Source: Streptomyces sp. H39-S7 (lineage in GTDB: Bacteria > Actinomycetota > Actinomycetes > Streptomycetales > Streptomycetaceae). Taken from it: 64,000 bases of DNA. The translations under genes and the position numbers were made by a program. Numbering within the stretch: position 1 is the stretch's first letter; every line of letters begins with the position of its first letter. The notes beneath the pieces are model-generated. The model searched no databases and had not been told where the DNA came from. It saw only the letters and a program-made list of their open reading frames with translations. Shown in pieces: positions 7,759 to 16,237 of this stretch. Where the stretch lies: NCBI RefSeq assembly GCF_027158205.1, contig NZ_JAPVLU010000015.1, positions 126,936 to 190,935 of the forward strand, in the 5' to 3' direction.

Positions 7759-7881
7759 ATGGAGAGGATGGCGTTCTGTCCTCCTCGCTCCCTTGCCGGG
7801 CGGTGTTCGCACCTGTGCCCAGCGCGCGCCATCCGCCCCTCGCACGGAGACGGGTTCCGCGCCCGACGAGGAGCCGTCACC

Positions 7882-10326
7882 ATGTCTGTGAACCGCCGGC
7901 AGTTCATCAGCAGCGCCATGGCCACCGGGCTGACCGTCGCGATGTCCGCCCGCTGGGCGGGATCCGTCACCGCCGCCGCGGCCCGTGTCGCCCCCGCCCG
8001 AGGCGGCCTGTACTTCCCCAACGCCGCCCCCCTCCAGCCGACCGCCTTCCTCAAACTGCCGCCGGGCAGCGTCACCGCCAGAGGCTGGCTGGCCGGGCAA
8101 CTCCAACTCCAACTGGAGGGATTGTGCGGTCGCTACGAGCAGGCCTCGCACTTCCTGGACATCACCACCTCCGGATGGACGCACCCGGACCGCGCCGGAT
8201 GGGAAGAGGTGCCGTACTGGTTGCGCGGCTACGTCGACCTCGCGGCCGTCACCGGCAACGCCGCCGCGCGCGACGGCAGCCGGCGGTGGATCGACGGCAT
8301 CCTCGCGACCCAGCAGTCCGACGGATTCTTCGGCCCGACCGCCCTGCGGACCTCCCTGAACAACGGGCCGGACTTCTGGCCCTTCCTGCCCCTGCTGCAG
8401 GCGCTGCGCTCCTGGCAGGAGTTCACGGGTGACGCCAGGATCGTCCCCTTCCTCACCCGCTTCTTCCGCTACATGAACGCGCAGGGACCCGGCGCGTTCA
8501 ACTCCAGCTGGGTCTCCGTGCGCTGGGGCGACGGCCTGGACAGCGTCTTCTGGCTGTTCAACCGGACCCGGGACGCCTTCCTGCTGGCCCTCGCCGACAA
8601 GATTCACACCAATGGGGCCAGCTGGGTCAACAACCTTCCGAGCCTCCACAACGTCAACATCGCGCAGGGCTTTCGCGAACCCGCCCAGTACGCGCTCCGC
8701 AACGGTTCGGCCGCGCTGACCCAGGCGACCTACGGCACGTACAACACGGTCATGAACTCCTACGGGCAGTTCCCCGGCGGCGGGTTCGCCGGGGACGAGA
8801 ACGCCCGGCCCGGATTCGGCGACCCGCGACAGGGCTTCGAGACCTGCGGCATCGTCGAGTTCATGGCCAGCCACCAGTTGCTGACCCGGATCACCGGCGA
8901 CCCGCTGTGGGCCGACCGCTGCGAGGACCTGGCCTTCAACTCGCTGCCCGCGTCGCTCGATCCGGCAGGACGCGCCGTCCACTACATCACCAGCGCCAAC
9001 AGCGTCGATCTGGACAACGCGCCCAAGTCACAGGGGCAGTTCCAGAACGGCTTTGCGATGCAGGCGTATCAGCCGGGAGTGGACAACTACCGCTGCTGCC
9101 CCCACAACTACGGCATGGGCTGGCCCTACTTCACCGAGGAGCTGTGGCTCGCCACCCCGGACCTGGGTCTGGCGGCCGCCCTGTACGCCCCCAGCGTCGT
9201 GACCGCCAAGGTCGCCAACGGCACGACCGTCACCATCACCGAGGACACCGACTACCCCTTCGCCGACACCCTGACCCTCACGCTCACCACCCCGGCCGCC
9301 GTCGCGTTCCCCCTCTACCTGCGCATCCCGGCCTGGTGCGCCACCCCCTCCATCGCCGTCAACGGCCGGCCGCAGGCCGCGCCGGCGGGACCGGCGTTCA
9401 CCAAGATCAACCGGACATGGTCGAACGGCGACAAGGTCACCGTGCGCTTCCCGCAGACCACGGCCGTCCGCACCTGGGGCGCCAACCACCACTCCGTCTC
9501 GGTCGACCACGGGCCTCTCACCTACTCCCTCAAGGTCGGCGAGCAGTGGGACCGCTTCGCCGGCAACGACCAGTTTCCCGAGTACGCGGTGCACGCGACC
9601 TCGCCGTGGAACTACGGCCTGGCCATCGACCCGGCCGCCCCGGCCGGGCTCACCTTCACCGGACCCGCCGGCCGCCTGACGGCCAACCCCTTCACCCAGG
9701 CCGGCACCCCCGTGCGGATCACGGCCCCCGGGCGCCGGATCGCCGAGTGGACGGCCGACACCCAGCACGTCGTCACACCGCTCCAGGAGAGCCCGGCGCG
9801 CAGTACCGCCCCCGTCGAGACCCTCACCCTCATCCCGATGGGCGCCGCCCGGCTGCGCATCACCGCGTTCCCCACCGCCGCTCCCGACGGCCACCTCTGG
9901 ATCCCGGCCGCCACCGAGTACCGGATCTGGAACCGCAACTCCAACAAGGTCATGGGTGTCGATCTGATGTCGACCGCCAACAGCGCCCACGTGGTGCAGT
10001 TCGACGACAACGGCACGGCCGACCATCTGTGGTCCCTGGTCGACAACGGCGACGGCTGGTACCGCATCCGCAACCGCAACTCCGGCAAGGTCCTGGGTGT
10101 GGATCTGATGTCGACCGCCAACAGCGCCCATGTCGTGCAGTTCGACGACAACGGCACGGCCGACCATCTGTGGTCCCTGGTCGACAACGGCGACGGCTGG
10201 TACCGCATCCGCAACCGCAACTCCGGCAAGGTCCTGGGTGTGGATCTGATGTCGACCGCCAACAGCGCCCATGTGGTGCAGTACGACGACAACGGCACGG
10301 CCGACCACCTGTGGCAGTTGCGGTGA
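7882..10326 (+). CDS. secreted GH127 beta-L-arabinofuranosidase with ricin-type lectin tail
   Basis: 814 residues. A twin-arginine signal (NRRQF, residues 4-8) and hydrophobic run suggest Tat export. Residues about 40-670 match the GH127 alpha/alpha-toroid plus beta-sandwich. The zinc/cysteine active site is recognisable: E-T-C (E320, C322) and C-C in YRCCPHN (C405, C406), matching the Glu/Cys3 site of HypBA1, where the first Cys of the pair is the nucleophile. The enzyme releases L-arabinose from arabinan- or extensin-type sugars. Residues about 680-814 are three near-identical 47-residue repeats of ricin-B/CBM13 type (Q-x-W-like motif HLWSL). GAGGAG precedes ATG 7882. Confidence 0.88.
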   Translation: MSVNRRQFISSAMATGLTVAMSARWAGSVTAAAARVAPARGGLYFPNAAPLQPTAFLKLPPGSVTARGWLAGQLQLQLEGLCGRYEQASHFLDITTSGWTHPDRAGWEEVPYWLRGYVDLAAVTGNAAARDGSRRWIDGILATQQSDGFFGPTALRTSLNNGPDFWPFLPLLQALRSWQEFTGDARIVPFLTRFFRYMNAQGPGAFNSSWVSVRWGDGLDSVFWLFNRTRDAFLLALADKIHTNGASWVNNLPSLHNVNIAQGFREPAQYALRNGSAALTQATYGTYNTVMNSYGQFPGGGFAGDENARPGFGDPRQGFETCGIVEFMASHQLLTRITGDPLWADRCEDLAFNSLPASLDPAGRAVHYITSANSVDLDNAPKSQGQFQNGFAMQAYQPGVDNYRCCPHNYGMGWPYFTEELWLATPDLGLAAALYAPSVVTAKVANGTTVTITEDTDYPFADTLTLTLTTPAAVAFPLYLRIPAWCATPSIAVNGRPQAAPAGPAFTKINRTWSNGDKVTVRFPQTTAVRTWGANHHSVSVDHGPLTYSLKVGEQWDRFAGNDQFPEYAVHATSPWNYGLAIDPAAPAGLTFTGPAGRLTANPFTQAGTPVRITAPGRRIAEWTADTQHVVTPLQESPARSTAPVETLTLIPMGAARLRITAFPTAAPDGHLWIPAATEYRIWNRNSNKVMGVDLMSTANSAHVVQFDDNGTADHLWSLVDNGDGWYRIRNRNSGKVLGVDLMSTANSAHVVQFDDNGTADHLWSLVDNGDGWYRIRNRNSGKVLGVDLMSTANSAHVVQYDDNGTADHLWQLR
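9919..10326 (+). repeat. 141-bp tandem repeat in GH127 gene (3 units)
   Basis: Units begin at 9919, 10060 and 10201 with exactly 141 bp spacing; the third is cut to 126 bp by the stop codon. Units 2 and 3 are almost identical at DNA level, and unit 1 differs in its first 30 bp. Each encodes one 47-residue beta-trefoil lobe. The DNA-level identity points to recent duplication or ongoing homogenisation. Confidence 0.9.
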
Positions 10327-10331
10327 CAGCC

Positions 10332-10387
10332 GGCGGCCCGAAACCCGCGGCGGGCGTGCCACGCTCCGCCGCAGGTCTCGGGCCGCC
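10332..10387. terminator. long hairpin terminator between convergent genes
   Basis: Outer arms GGCGGCCCGA (10332-10341) and TCGGGCCGCC (10378-10387) enclose inner arms GCGGCGG / CCGCCGC. The hairpin begins 6 nt after the GH127 stop and precedes the convergent sorbosone-dehydrogenase-like gene. Confidence 0.7.
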
Positions 10388-10444
10388 CGTCCGTCCCCGT
10401 GGCGGCCCGTACCGGGACGGCCGGTGCGCGGTGGTGGAAGCGGG

Positions 10445-12802
10445 TCAGTTTCCGGAGGTTGCCGCGGGGGTGGCCGTGGCGCCGGTGGTCACCCGCGGCC
10501 GCAACAGCGTGATCTTGGATGCGCCCAACTCCGTGACGTACAGGTTGCCGTTGGCGGTGTCCTCGGTGAGGTCCAGCGGTTGCTGGAATCCGGTGAACCC
10601 GGTGGTGCCCACGGTGGGCGCCGACAGCTGGCCCGCGGCGTCGACCCCGAAGGTCTCGATGTCCTGGCCGCTGCTGTAGCGGACGACCAGCAGCTTGCCC
10701 TTGAGCGCCCCCGCGAAGGTGTTGCTGCGGTACTCGACGGCGCCGTCCGCCGAGGCGTGCAGCCCGGCGTCGTACATGCCGGCCAGATCCAGGTTGCGAT
10801 CGGGCAGGGTACCGACGGGATAGCTCCTGGTCTCGAAGGGATCGGTGCCGGAGGTCGGGTTGCCGCCCGCCAGCACCCATTCGCAGCGCGACGGATTGGG
10901 GTGCCCGTAGTAGCGGTTCTTCTTGATGTCGAAGACGTAGTCGGTCTCGGCGTCGGGGTTCGACGTGATGGCCGGGACACCGGGACCGGTGTAGGCGCCG
11001 GCCGTGGTCCCGTCGACGCGGCGGGTACAGGCGGCGGGCAGCGGCGTCGGCGTGGCCGGGGTGTTGCCGCCGGCGGCCGAGCCGTTGGTCGGCGTGTACA
11101 GATGGCCGTTGCTGTGCCACACCAGGTCGAACGCGTTGCGTACGCCGGTGGCGTACAGGGTCAGCGGAGCGTCGGCCGCGAACGGATCGTAGGTCCCGGG
11201 GGCTTCGGTCTGGACGTTGACCGCCCCGGTGGCGGGGAGTTTGGCCGGGTCGAGCCGTAGGACCGCGGCGTTCAGCAGGTGCTCCGGCCGGTTGCCCCAG
11301 GTGGGGTCCGCCGCGCCCATCGCGTTGTTGGCGCCCTGGGTGACGTACAGCGCCCCGTCCGGCCCGAAGGCCAGGGAGTTGGTCTCGTGGTCCTTGACCG
11401 ACCTCGGCAGGTGGTTGACCGCCTCGGTGTACGTGGCCAGCGCGGGTCCGGTCAGCCGGGCGATGCTGCTCGACCAGTCCGGCTCGCTCGGCGTGCCGCC
11501 GCCGTACATCGTGTTGGACGTGATCCACAGGATCGGGCCGGCCGCCGTGGACGCCGGGTCGAAGGCCATGCCGATGATCGAGCGGTTCGGCGCTCCCGGC
11601 AGGCCGCGCGCGGTCGCGTCGGTACGGACGGTGGAGATCGTCTCCTCACCGCCGAGGGTGCCGTCCGCGGCGATGGTGTACCGCATGACATAGCCGTCCA
11701 ATGTGGCGGCGTACAGCTTTCCGTCCGGGCCCTTGACGACGGTCGAGAACATCTTGCCGGTCGCCCCGCTGGGCACCTTGTCGAAGGCGACCGTCCCGCC
11801 GCCACCGGATGTTCCGGTGGTGAACACCGAACTCCAGGGGATGAACGCCTTGCCGTTCAGGTCCTTGACGCCACTGGTCACCGCCAACGCGTAGCGGGTC
11901 GTGGGTTTCAGTCCGGCGGTCGGTGACACGTTGATCACGTCGCCCCCGCCGCTGGTGATCACGTGGGTGGCCACCGGGGCCCCGTTGGCCGTCTCTTTGA
12001 GCGTGACGGTGCTGCTCGACAGGGTCGCGGTGTCGATGCCGGAGGTGAGCAGGCGCAGGTCCGCGACGATGCTGCCGGTAGGCGACACCCCGGCCGCGGT
12101 GTTCGCCGGCGTCACCGCCCGCACTCCTGGACGGGCGTCGGCGTCGGCCAGCGGAGCGATCACCACGTAGTTGATCTTCGTGTTGGTGCCGCCGAGCGGG
12201 CTGATCGTCAGCCGTCCGTCGGCGACCGTCGGATACGCCGTGCCGGTGCGGTACTTGGCGGTGCCGCTCGGCACGAACGCGTCGATTGCGTTCTGGTCCT
12301 CGATCTGGAGGGTGTGCACGCTGTCCGTCGAGGTGCTGTCGCCGGCAGCGACGGTCACCGTGTAGGTGCCGTTGGGCACCGCGATCTCCCATCTGCCCGG
12401 GGTCTTGACGCCCGGGGAGGCGGCCGGCAACTGCAGGTGCATGAGCGTGGCCAGCAGCCGATCGGGCTCGGCCGTTCCCCTGTCCCGGCCATTGCCCACC
12501 AGGTCCAGCGGTGTGGCGGAGCCCATCGCGGTCCAGCCGTAACTCAGCCCGGTGCCCTGGCCGGGACCGGTGCGCGGTCCGTAGGCCTGGCCGTAGTCCA
12601 GGGCGTAACCGGCCACGGGCACCGTCGTAGCGGTGCCGAAGTCGATCTTCGCCGAGAAGGTGGTACTGGCCTGCGCGGCCCCCGGAACGCCCAGTACCAG
12701 CCCGGCCATCGCCAGGGCGACCAGGGCGATCAGCAGGACGGCCGGACGCGACGGCCGCCCGTCCGACCGGTACGCGTGTCTTCGCGCGGATAACACAGCC
12801 AC
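10445..12802 (-). CDS. secreted sorbosone/glucose-dehydrogenase-like beta-propeller protein with TTA codon
   Basis: 785 residues: signal anchor or peptide (about 20-46), a malectin-like domain (about 48-215, with FSAKIDFG and YTVTVAAGDS), an SbsA-type Ig-like domain (about 225-335), and a six-bladed GSDH/PQQ-type propeller (about 345-770) with motifs SIIGMAFDP, SLAFGPDGALYVTQG and NLYVTELG. It is probably an extracellular sugar-binding or oxidising protein; the cofactor is not visible. Codon 4 is TTA (12791-12793), rare in Streptomyces and decoded by the bldA tRNA. GTG 12802 has GGGGAGAG upstream, which supports that start and therefore the TTA. Confidence 0.8.
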   Translation of the reverse strand: MAVLSARRHAYRSDGRPSRPAVLLIALVALAMAGLVLGVPGAAQASTTFSAKIDFGTATTVPVAGYALDYGQAYGPRTGPGQGTGLSYGWTAMGSATPLDLVGNGRDRGTAEPDRLLATLMHLQLPAASPGVKTPGRWEIAVPNGTYTVTVAAGDSTSTDSVHTLQIEDQNAIDAFVPSGTAKYRTGTAYPTVADGRLTISPLGGTNTKINYVVIAPLADADARPGVRAVTPANTAAGVSPTGSIVADLRLLTSGIDTATLSSSTVTLKETANGAPVATHVITSGGGDVINVSPTAGLKPTTRYALAVTSGVKDLNGKAFIPWSSVFTTGTSGGGGTVAFDKVPSGATGKMFSTVVKGPDGKLYAATLDGYVMRYTIAADGTLGGEETISTVRTDATARGLPGAPNRSIIGMAFDPASTAAGPILWITSNTMYGGGTPSEPDWSSSIARLTGPALATYTEAVNHLPRSVKDHETNSLAFGPDGALYVTQGANNAMGAADPTWGNRPEHLLNAAVLRLDPAKLPATGAVNVQTEAPGTYDPFAADAPLTLYATGVRNAFDLVWHSNGHLYTPTNGSAAGGNTPATPTPLPAACTRRVDGTTAGAYTGPGVPAITSNPDAETDYVFDIKKNRYYGHPNPSRCEWVLAGGNPTSGTDPFETRSYPVGTLPDRNLDLAGMYDAGLHASADGAVEYRSNTFAGALKGKLLVVRYSSGQDIETFGVDAAGQLSAPTVGTTGFTGFQQPLDLTEDTANGNLYVTELGASKITLLRPRVTTGATATPAATSGN

Positions 12803-13005
12803 GGTTCTCTCCCCACCTGAGGTGACATGAACCTCGACGGTACTGACCGTGCTCCGGGAAAATCAGCCGTTCCGCGACGGCGGCCGGACCGCACCCCTCC
12901 CGCACCGGTTCACGTCCGGGATCGGCGCCGAGGCAGGGGCGGTTGGCGAGGCTCCCCGCTTCCGTGGCAAGGGGGACGGCGACGCGGGTGAGGAGGCGGG
13001 CCGCC

Positions 13006-13254
13006 TCACTCGGCGGCGGAGCCGTGGAACATCCAGCGGCGGACCGCCAGGACCCGCGGTAGGGCGATGACGCGTTGGGACGAGCCGTCTTCCCGTTCGA
13101 CGACGAACACCCCGTCGGCTATCAGCTTGTCGAGCATGTAGGTCGAGATTCCCAGCAGTGACGCGGCGACCCGCAGCGGCACCGTCAGGCCGGCGAAAGC
13201 GTCCGATTCGCTGCCGTGCTCGAGCGCCCGCAACGGCCGATTCCGTGGCCCCAT
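13006..13254 (-). CDS. small excisionase-like helix-turn-helix protein
   Basis: 82 residues. About residues 24-70 resemble an HTH_17/MerR-like excisionase fold: VPLRVAASLLGISTYMLDKL, then a wing with FVVEREDGSQRVIALP. Start chosen at ATG 13254 with GAGGGGG upstream. No integrase or attachment site is nearby, so this may be a stand-alone DNA-binding regulator rather than a phage relic. Product and targets unknown. Confidence 0.55.
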   Translation of the reverse strand: MGPRNRPLRALEHGSESDAFAGLTVPLRVAASLLGISTYMLDKLIADGVFVVEREDGSSQRVIALPRVLAVRRWMFHGSAAE

Positions 13255-13525
13255 GTCCGTAACCCCCTCTGACCAGCCCTGCTTGTGCCTCCTTCCTACC
13301 GCACAGCACCGACACAGCGGCAGTGGGCCCCTCCACCTTGCCCGGCAATTGTCAGCACGGTGACAAGCGTGCACCTCCTGTGGATCGGGCTGGTGACGGT
13401 GACTCCGAAGGGGAACGTCAACCGCGGCGCTCGACACGCCCGCTCCGGGGATCGCGCCCCCGGGCCCTCCCGTGCCCGGCTGATGGCACAGTGATCACTC
13501 ACCCTTTGTGCAGAAAGGAGCCGGT

Positions 13526-14311
13526 ATGCCGGCTGCTGAGGATGTAGTGCAGGGCGCGCCGTGCTGGGTGAGCCTGGCGGCCCCTGATCTCGCGATGGTC
13601 AAGGACTTCTACGCCGCGACCCTGGGCTGGCGTTACCGGCCCGGGTTCGGGCTCGACGAGTACGCGATCGCTCTCAGCGACGAGGCGCCCCTCGCCGGAA
13701 TGGGGGCCGCCGGGCGCGCCCCGGGGGTGCCGCGGGCGTGGTCGGTGCACTTCGCCGTGAGCAGCGTGGACCAGGCAGCCGATCGCGTTCGTGAGCGCGG
13801 GGGTACCGTCGCCGTCGGCCCGTTGTCCTTCGGTCCGGGGCGGATGGCGTGGGCCACCGATCCGGACGGGGCCCCCTTCGTGTTGTGGGAGGGTCCCGTC
13901 ACGCCCCGCTGGGGCGCCGGTCGCCCCGGGAGCGGGAGCAGCCGGAGGGTGTGGCTGGATCTGCACACCCGGGACACCTTCGCCGCCGCGATCTTCTACA
14001 GCCAAGCCCTGGGCTGGGACACCGAACCGCCCGAGCGCTGCGCGCTGCGCTACGAGGACGACCGGGAGGTTCTCGAGATCCACGGGCACGCCGTGGCGAG
14101 CCTGTACGGAGGCGCGGTGGACCAGGCACCGGATCCGAAGATCCGGCCCCGCTGGCAGGTGACGTTCCGCACCCCGAACGCGGAGGAGGCGGCCGGTCGC
14201 GCGGTGGCGGCGGGCGGAGTCCTCGTGGGTCCCGTGCGGTCCACCTCGATCGGTCCGGGCCTGCGACTTTCCGACGTGCAAGGCACGTTGTTCGCCGTCG
14301 CCGACATCTGA
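13526..14311 (+). CDS. two-domain VOC family protein
   Basis: 261 residues made of two VOC modules (about 8-125 and 135-258). Each has the D..MVKDFYAATLGW-type helix after the first strand and an acidic metal-ligand strand; the first module ends with ATDPDGAPFVLWEG. Two-module VOC proteins of this length are common in actinomycetes and are usually annotated glyoxalase/dioxygenase-like hydroxylases with unknown substrates. AAAGGAG lies 6 nt before ATG 13526. Monocistronic. Confidence 0.82.
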   Translation: MPAAEDVVQGAPCWVSLAAPDLAMVKDFYAATLGWRYRPGFGLDEYAIALSDEAPLAGMGAAGRAPGVPRAWSVHFAVSSVDQAADRVRERGGTVAVGPLSFGPGRMAWATDPDGAPFVLWEGPVTPRWGAGRPGSGSSRRVWLDLHTRDTFAAAIFYSQALGWDTEPPERCALRYEDDREVLEIHGHAVASLYGGAVDQAPDPKIRPRWQVTFRTPNAEEAAGRAVAAGGVLVGPVRSTSIGPGLRLSDVQGTLFAVADI

Positions 14312-14403
14312 CGCGCGATAGGGGAGGTCGACATCGAGGGGTGCGGTAGCCCGCCGCCAGGCAGGGGCGGCAGCCCTGACCGGGAGAATCGGCGGCCGGC
14401 GGG

Positions 14404-14751
14404 TCAGGAGGCGCGCAGGGCGTCCTCGACGGTCTCGGTCAGCACGAAGACCTCGATGGCGCCGGTGAGGTCCAGGACGGCCCTCAGCGACGTGCTGATT
14501 CCCGTGAGGACCAGGCCGATGTTGCGACGTTCCAGATCCAGCCGCAGCTGCAGGAAGCGGTTGAGGCCTTGGGAGTCGCAGAACGTCACGCCCGCGCACT
14601 CCAGGACCAGGCGCCGGCAGTGGTCGCCCATGGCGTTCGTCACCGCCTCGCCCAGGGCTTGCTCCGTGGCGTAGTCGAGCTCTCCGGATACCGCCAGCAC
14701 CACTACGTCATGGCGGTCCGGCCCGATTGGGCGTACCTGCAACGGCTCCAT
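14404..14751 (-). CDS. STAS-domain anti-sigma factor antagonist
   Basis: 115 residues, one STAS domain: VVVLAVSGELDYATEQAL (strand plus helix), RLVLECAGVTFCDSQGLNRF, where Ser60 within CDSQG is the usual phosphorylation site, and a C-terminal helix. It should bind an RsbW-like ATPase when unphosphorylated. Start ATG 14751; an in-frame GTG at 14760 is possible. A second STAS gene lies about 210 bp upstream on the same strand, and a SpoIIE phosphatase at 16.2 kb could dephosphorylate it. Confidence 0.85.
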   Translation of the reverse strand: MEPLQVRPIGPDRHDVVVLAVSGELDYATEQALGEAVTNAMGDHCRRLVLECAGVTFCDSQGLNRFLQLRLDLERRNIGLVLTGISTSLRAVLDLTGAIEVFVLTETVEDALRAS

Positions 14752-14960
14752 AAGGTCCACCACCCCTGATCCATGTCTGCCTCCACGGACTGCGGAGTGC
14801 TTCCCGGGCGTCGGACGCCGGTCTGGACAGTAACTGCCCAGCTCCCGGTGGAACGACGCACCCCCAATATACGTACACATGATCCATTTACTGGGATCGA
14901 TCGCGACGGCGGGACAAGCCCGGACCGCCGCGGCCCAGGGGGCCTCGCCCCGCGCGGAGA

Positions 14961-15347
14961 TCAGGTGGCCATGGCCGGCGCCGACGCGAAGCCGATCGAG
15001 GTGGCGGTGGTGAAATGCCCGTCCAGCCCGGCCAGGCGCATCAGCCGGGCGACGCAGAGGGAGGGGTCGGCGATCCTGAGGCGTCCGGGCCCCAGGTGGC
15101 GACGGGCGCGCAGTAGGGCGTTGATCAGTGACGTTCCGGCGAAGGTGACCCCGGACAGGTCCAGGACCACGGTGCGACCCAGGTCGGGGCCCGTGCGAGC
15201 GGCGCTGAGGGCGTACTGCAGCGGTTCGATGGTGTCGAGGTCGACCTCGCCGCGGACGGTGATGATCAGGGTGCGATCGGTGCGTCGACTGGTGAGCCGT
15301 AGGTCGAGCTCGGCGGTGCCGTAGGAGTGCACGGGTTGGCCTCTCAT
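14961..15347 (-). CDS. STAS-domain anti-sigma factor antagonist
   Basis: 128 residues, SpoIIAA-like: TLIITVRGEVDLDTIEPL, then VVLDLSGVTFAGTSLINALL. The residue two after the usual Asp position is Gly-Thr-Ser, so the phosphoacceptor would be Thr or Ser in AGTS. Short tails, no membrane segment. It is preceded by a promoter-like pair with optimal spacing (15465-15493) and a leader of roughly 110 nt. Paralogous to the neighbouring STAS gene but clearly diverged, so probably a distinct partner. Confidence 0.85.
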   Translation of the reverse strand: MRGQPVHSYGTAELDLRLTSRRTDRTLIITVRGEVDLDTIEPLQYALSAARTGPDLGRTVVLDLSGVTFAGTSLINALLRARRHLGPGRLRIADPSLCVARLMRLAGLDGHFTTATSIGFASAPAMAT

Positions 15348-15464
15348 GGCGGTAGCGCCGGTGATGGCCTGGTGGCCGAGCCGGCTGCGGGTCCCGTGAT
15401 GCCGGCGGCGTTTGGTCAGGTCGCCGGCGGGCAGGTGCCGACCGTGGATGCGGCCAGGACCACC

Positions 15465-15493
15465 ACGCTAACCACTTAGTTTCCCTATGGCAA
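15465..15493 (-). promoter_or_regulatory. leftward promoter for STAS gene
   Basis: -35 TTGCCA (complement of 15488-15493) and -10 TAGCGT (complement of 15465-15470), 17-bp spacer, in a short AT-rich island between the MarR and STAS genes. Confidence 0.45.
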
Positions 15494-15612
15494 CATTTCC
15501 TGGTGGGGGTGCCCGATGAGCAGTCGCGGGCGGGGTTCACGGTGCCCGGGGGAGGGTGCTGGGGCGACCCCCGGCACGGAGTACAGGAGGGGAAGTGGGG
15601 GTGGGGCGGTTG

Positions 15613-16122
15613 CTAAGCGGTGTGGGCTTCGCCGTGCGCGGTCGTCGCAGACGGTTGCGCGAGGCCGATGCGGGAGCGTGCGGCGTCCTGGAATGCCTCC
15701 AGCCCCTCGGCGAGGGCGCTGAGCTGGGCCGGGGACATCGTGTGCAGGACCGCGGTGACCTCGTGCCGACGCAGGGTCCGAATGTCGTGCAGAGCGGTCC
15801 GGCCACGGCTGGTCAGGCGCAGTTCCACCTCGCGCCCGCTGGTGGCGCTGGGGGTACGTTCGAGGAGACCGCCCGCTTCGAGACGGTCGCACAGCCGGCT
15901 CACCGCGGGGGGACGCGATCCGAGTGCGTCACTCAAGGTCCGCAGATTGGCCCCCGCCCGTTCTTCGATCACGGTCAGGGCCCGTAGCTGCGAAGGAGGA
16001 AGCGAACCCAGCGTGGTGCCGTCCTGGCCACGTCCCCAGAGCACCTCGAGCCACTCCGCCACTGTCCCGGCAGCATGCGCCGCCCGCGCGGCATCGAAAG
16101 GCGGGGGAGTGGGGGGCATCAC
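15613..16122 (-). CDS. MarR-family regulator
   Basis: 169 residues with a MarR winged helix: LPPSQLRALTVIEERAG (helix 2), NLRTLSDALGSRPPAVSRLC (recognition helix), and a wing with RTPSATSGREVELRLTSRG. Terminal helices form the dimer interface. The Pro-rich N-terminus may be shorter if ATG 16119 is used. It diverges from the SpoIIE-type phosphatase gene with 115 bp between starts, so that gene is a candidate target. The ligand cannot be inferred. Confidence 0.85.
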   Translation of the reverse strand: MMPPTPPPFDAARAAHAAGTVAEWLEVLWGRGQDGTTLGSLPPSQLRALTVIEERAGANLRTLSDALGSRPPAVSRLCDRLEAGGLLERTPSATSGREVELRLTSRGRTALHDIRTLRRHEVTAVLHTMSPAQLSALAEGLEAFQDAARSRIGLAQPSATTAHGEAHTA

Positions 16123-16237
16123 CCCACTGTGTCATCCGTTGCGGCTTCTTTCCACCCCGTCACCGCTCCCTTGCCCGCCGTGATCGCAGGCACCCTGTAC
16201 TCCTCATCGTCACCGTCGAGAAAGTCTGAACCGGCCC

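Noticed and set aside
13006..13254. Phage or integrative-element boundary suggested by an excisionase-like protein
   Set aside because: No integrase, tRNA gene or direct-repeat attachment site was found nearby.
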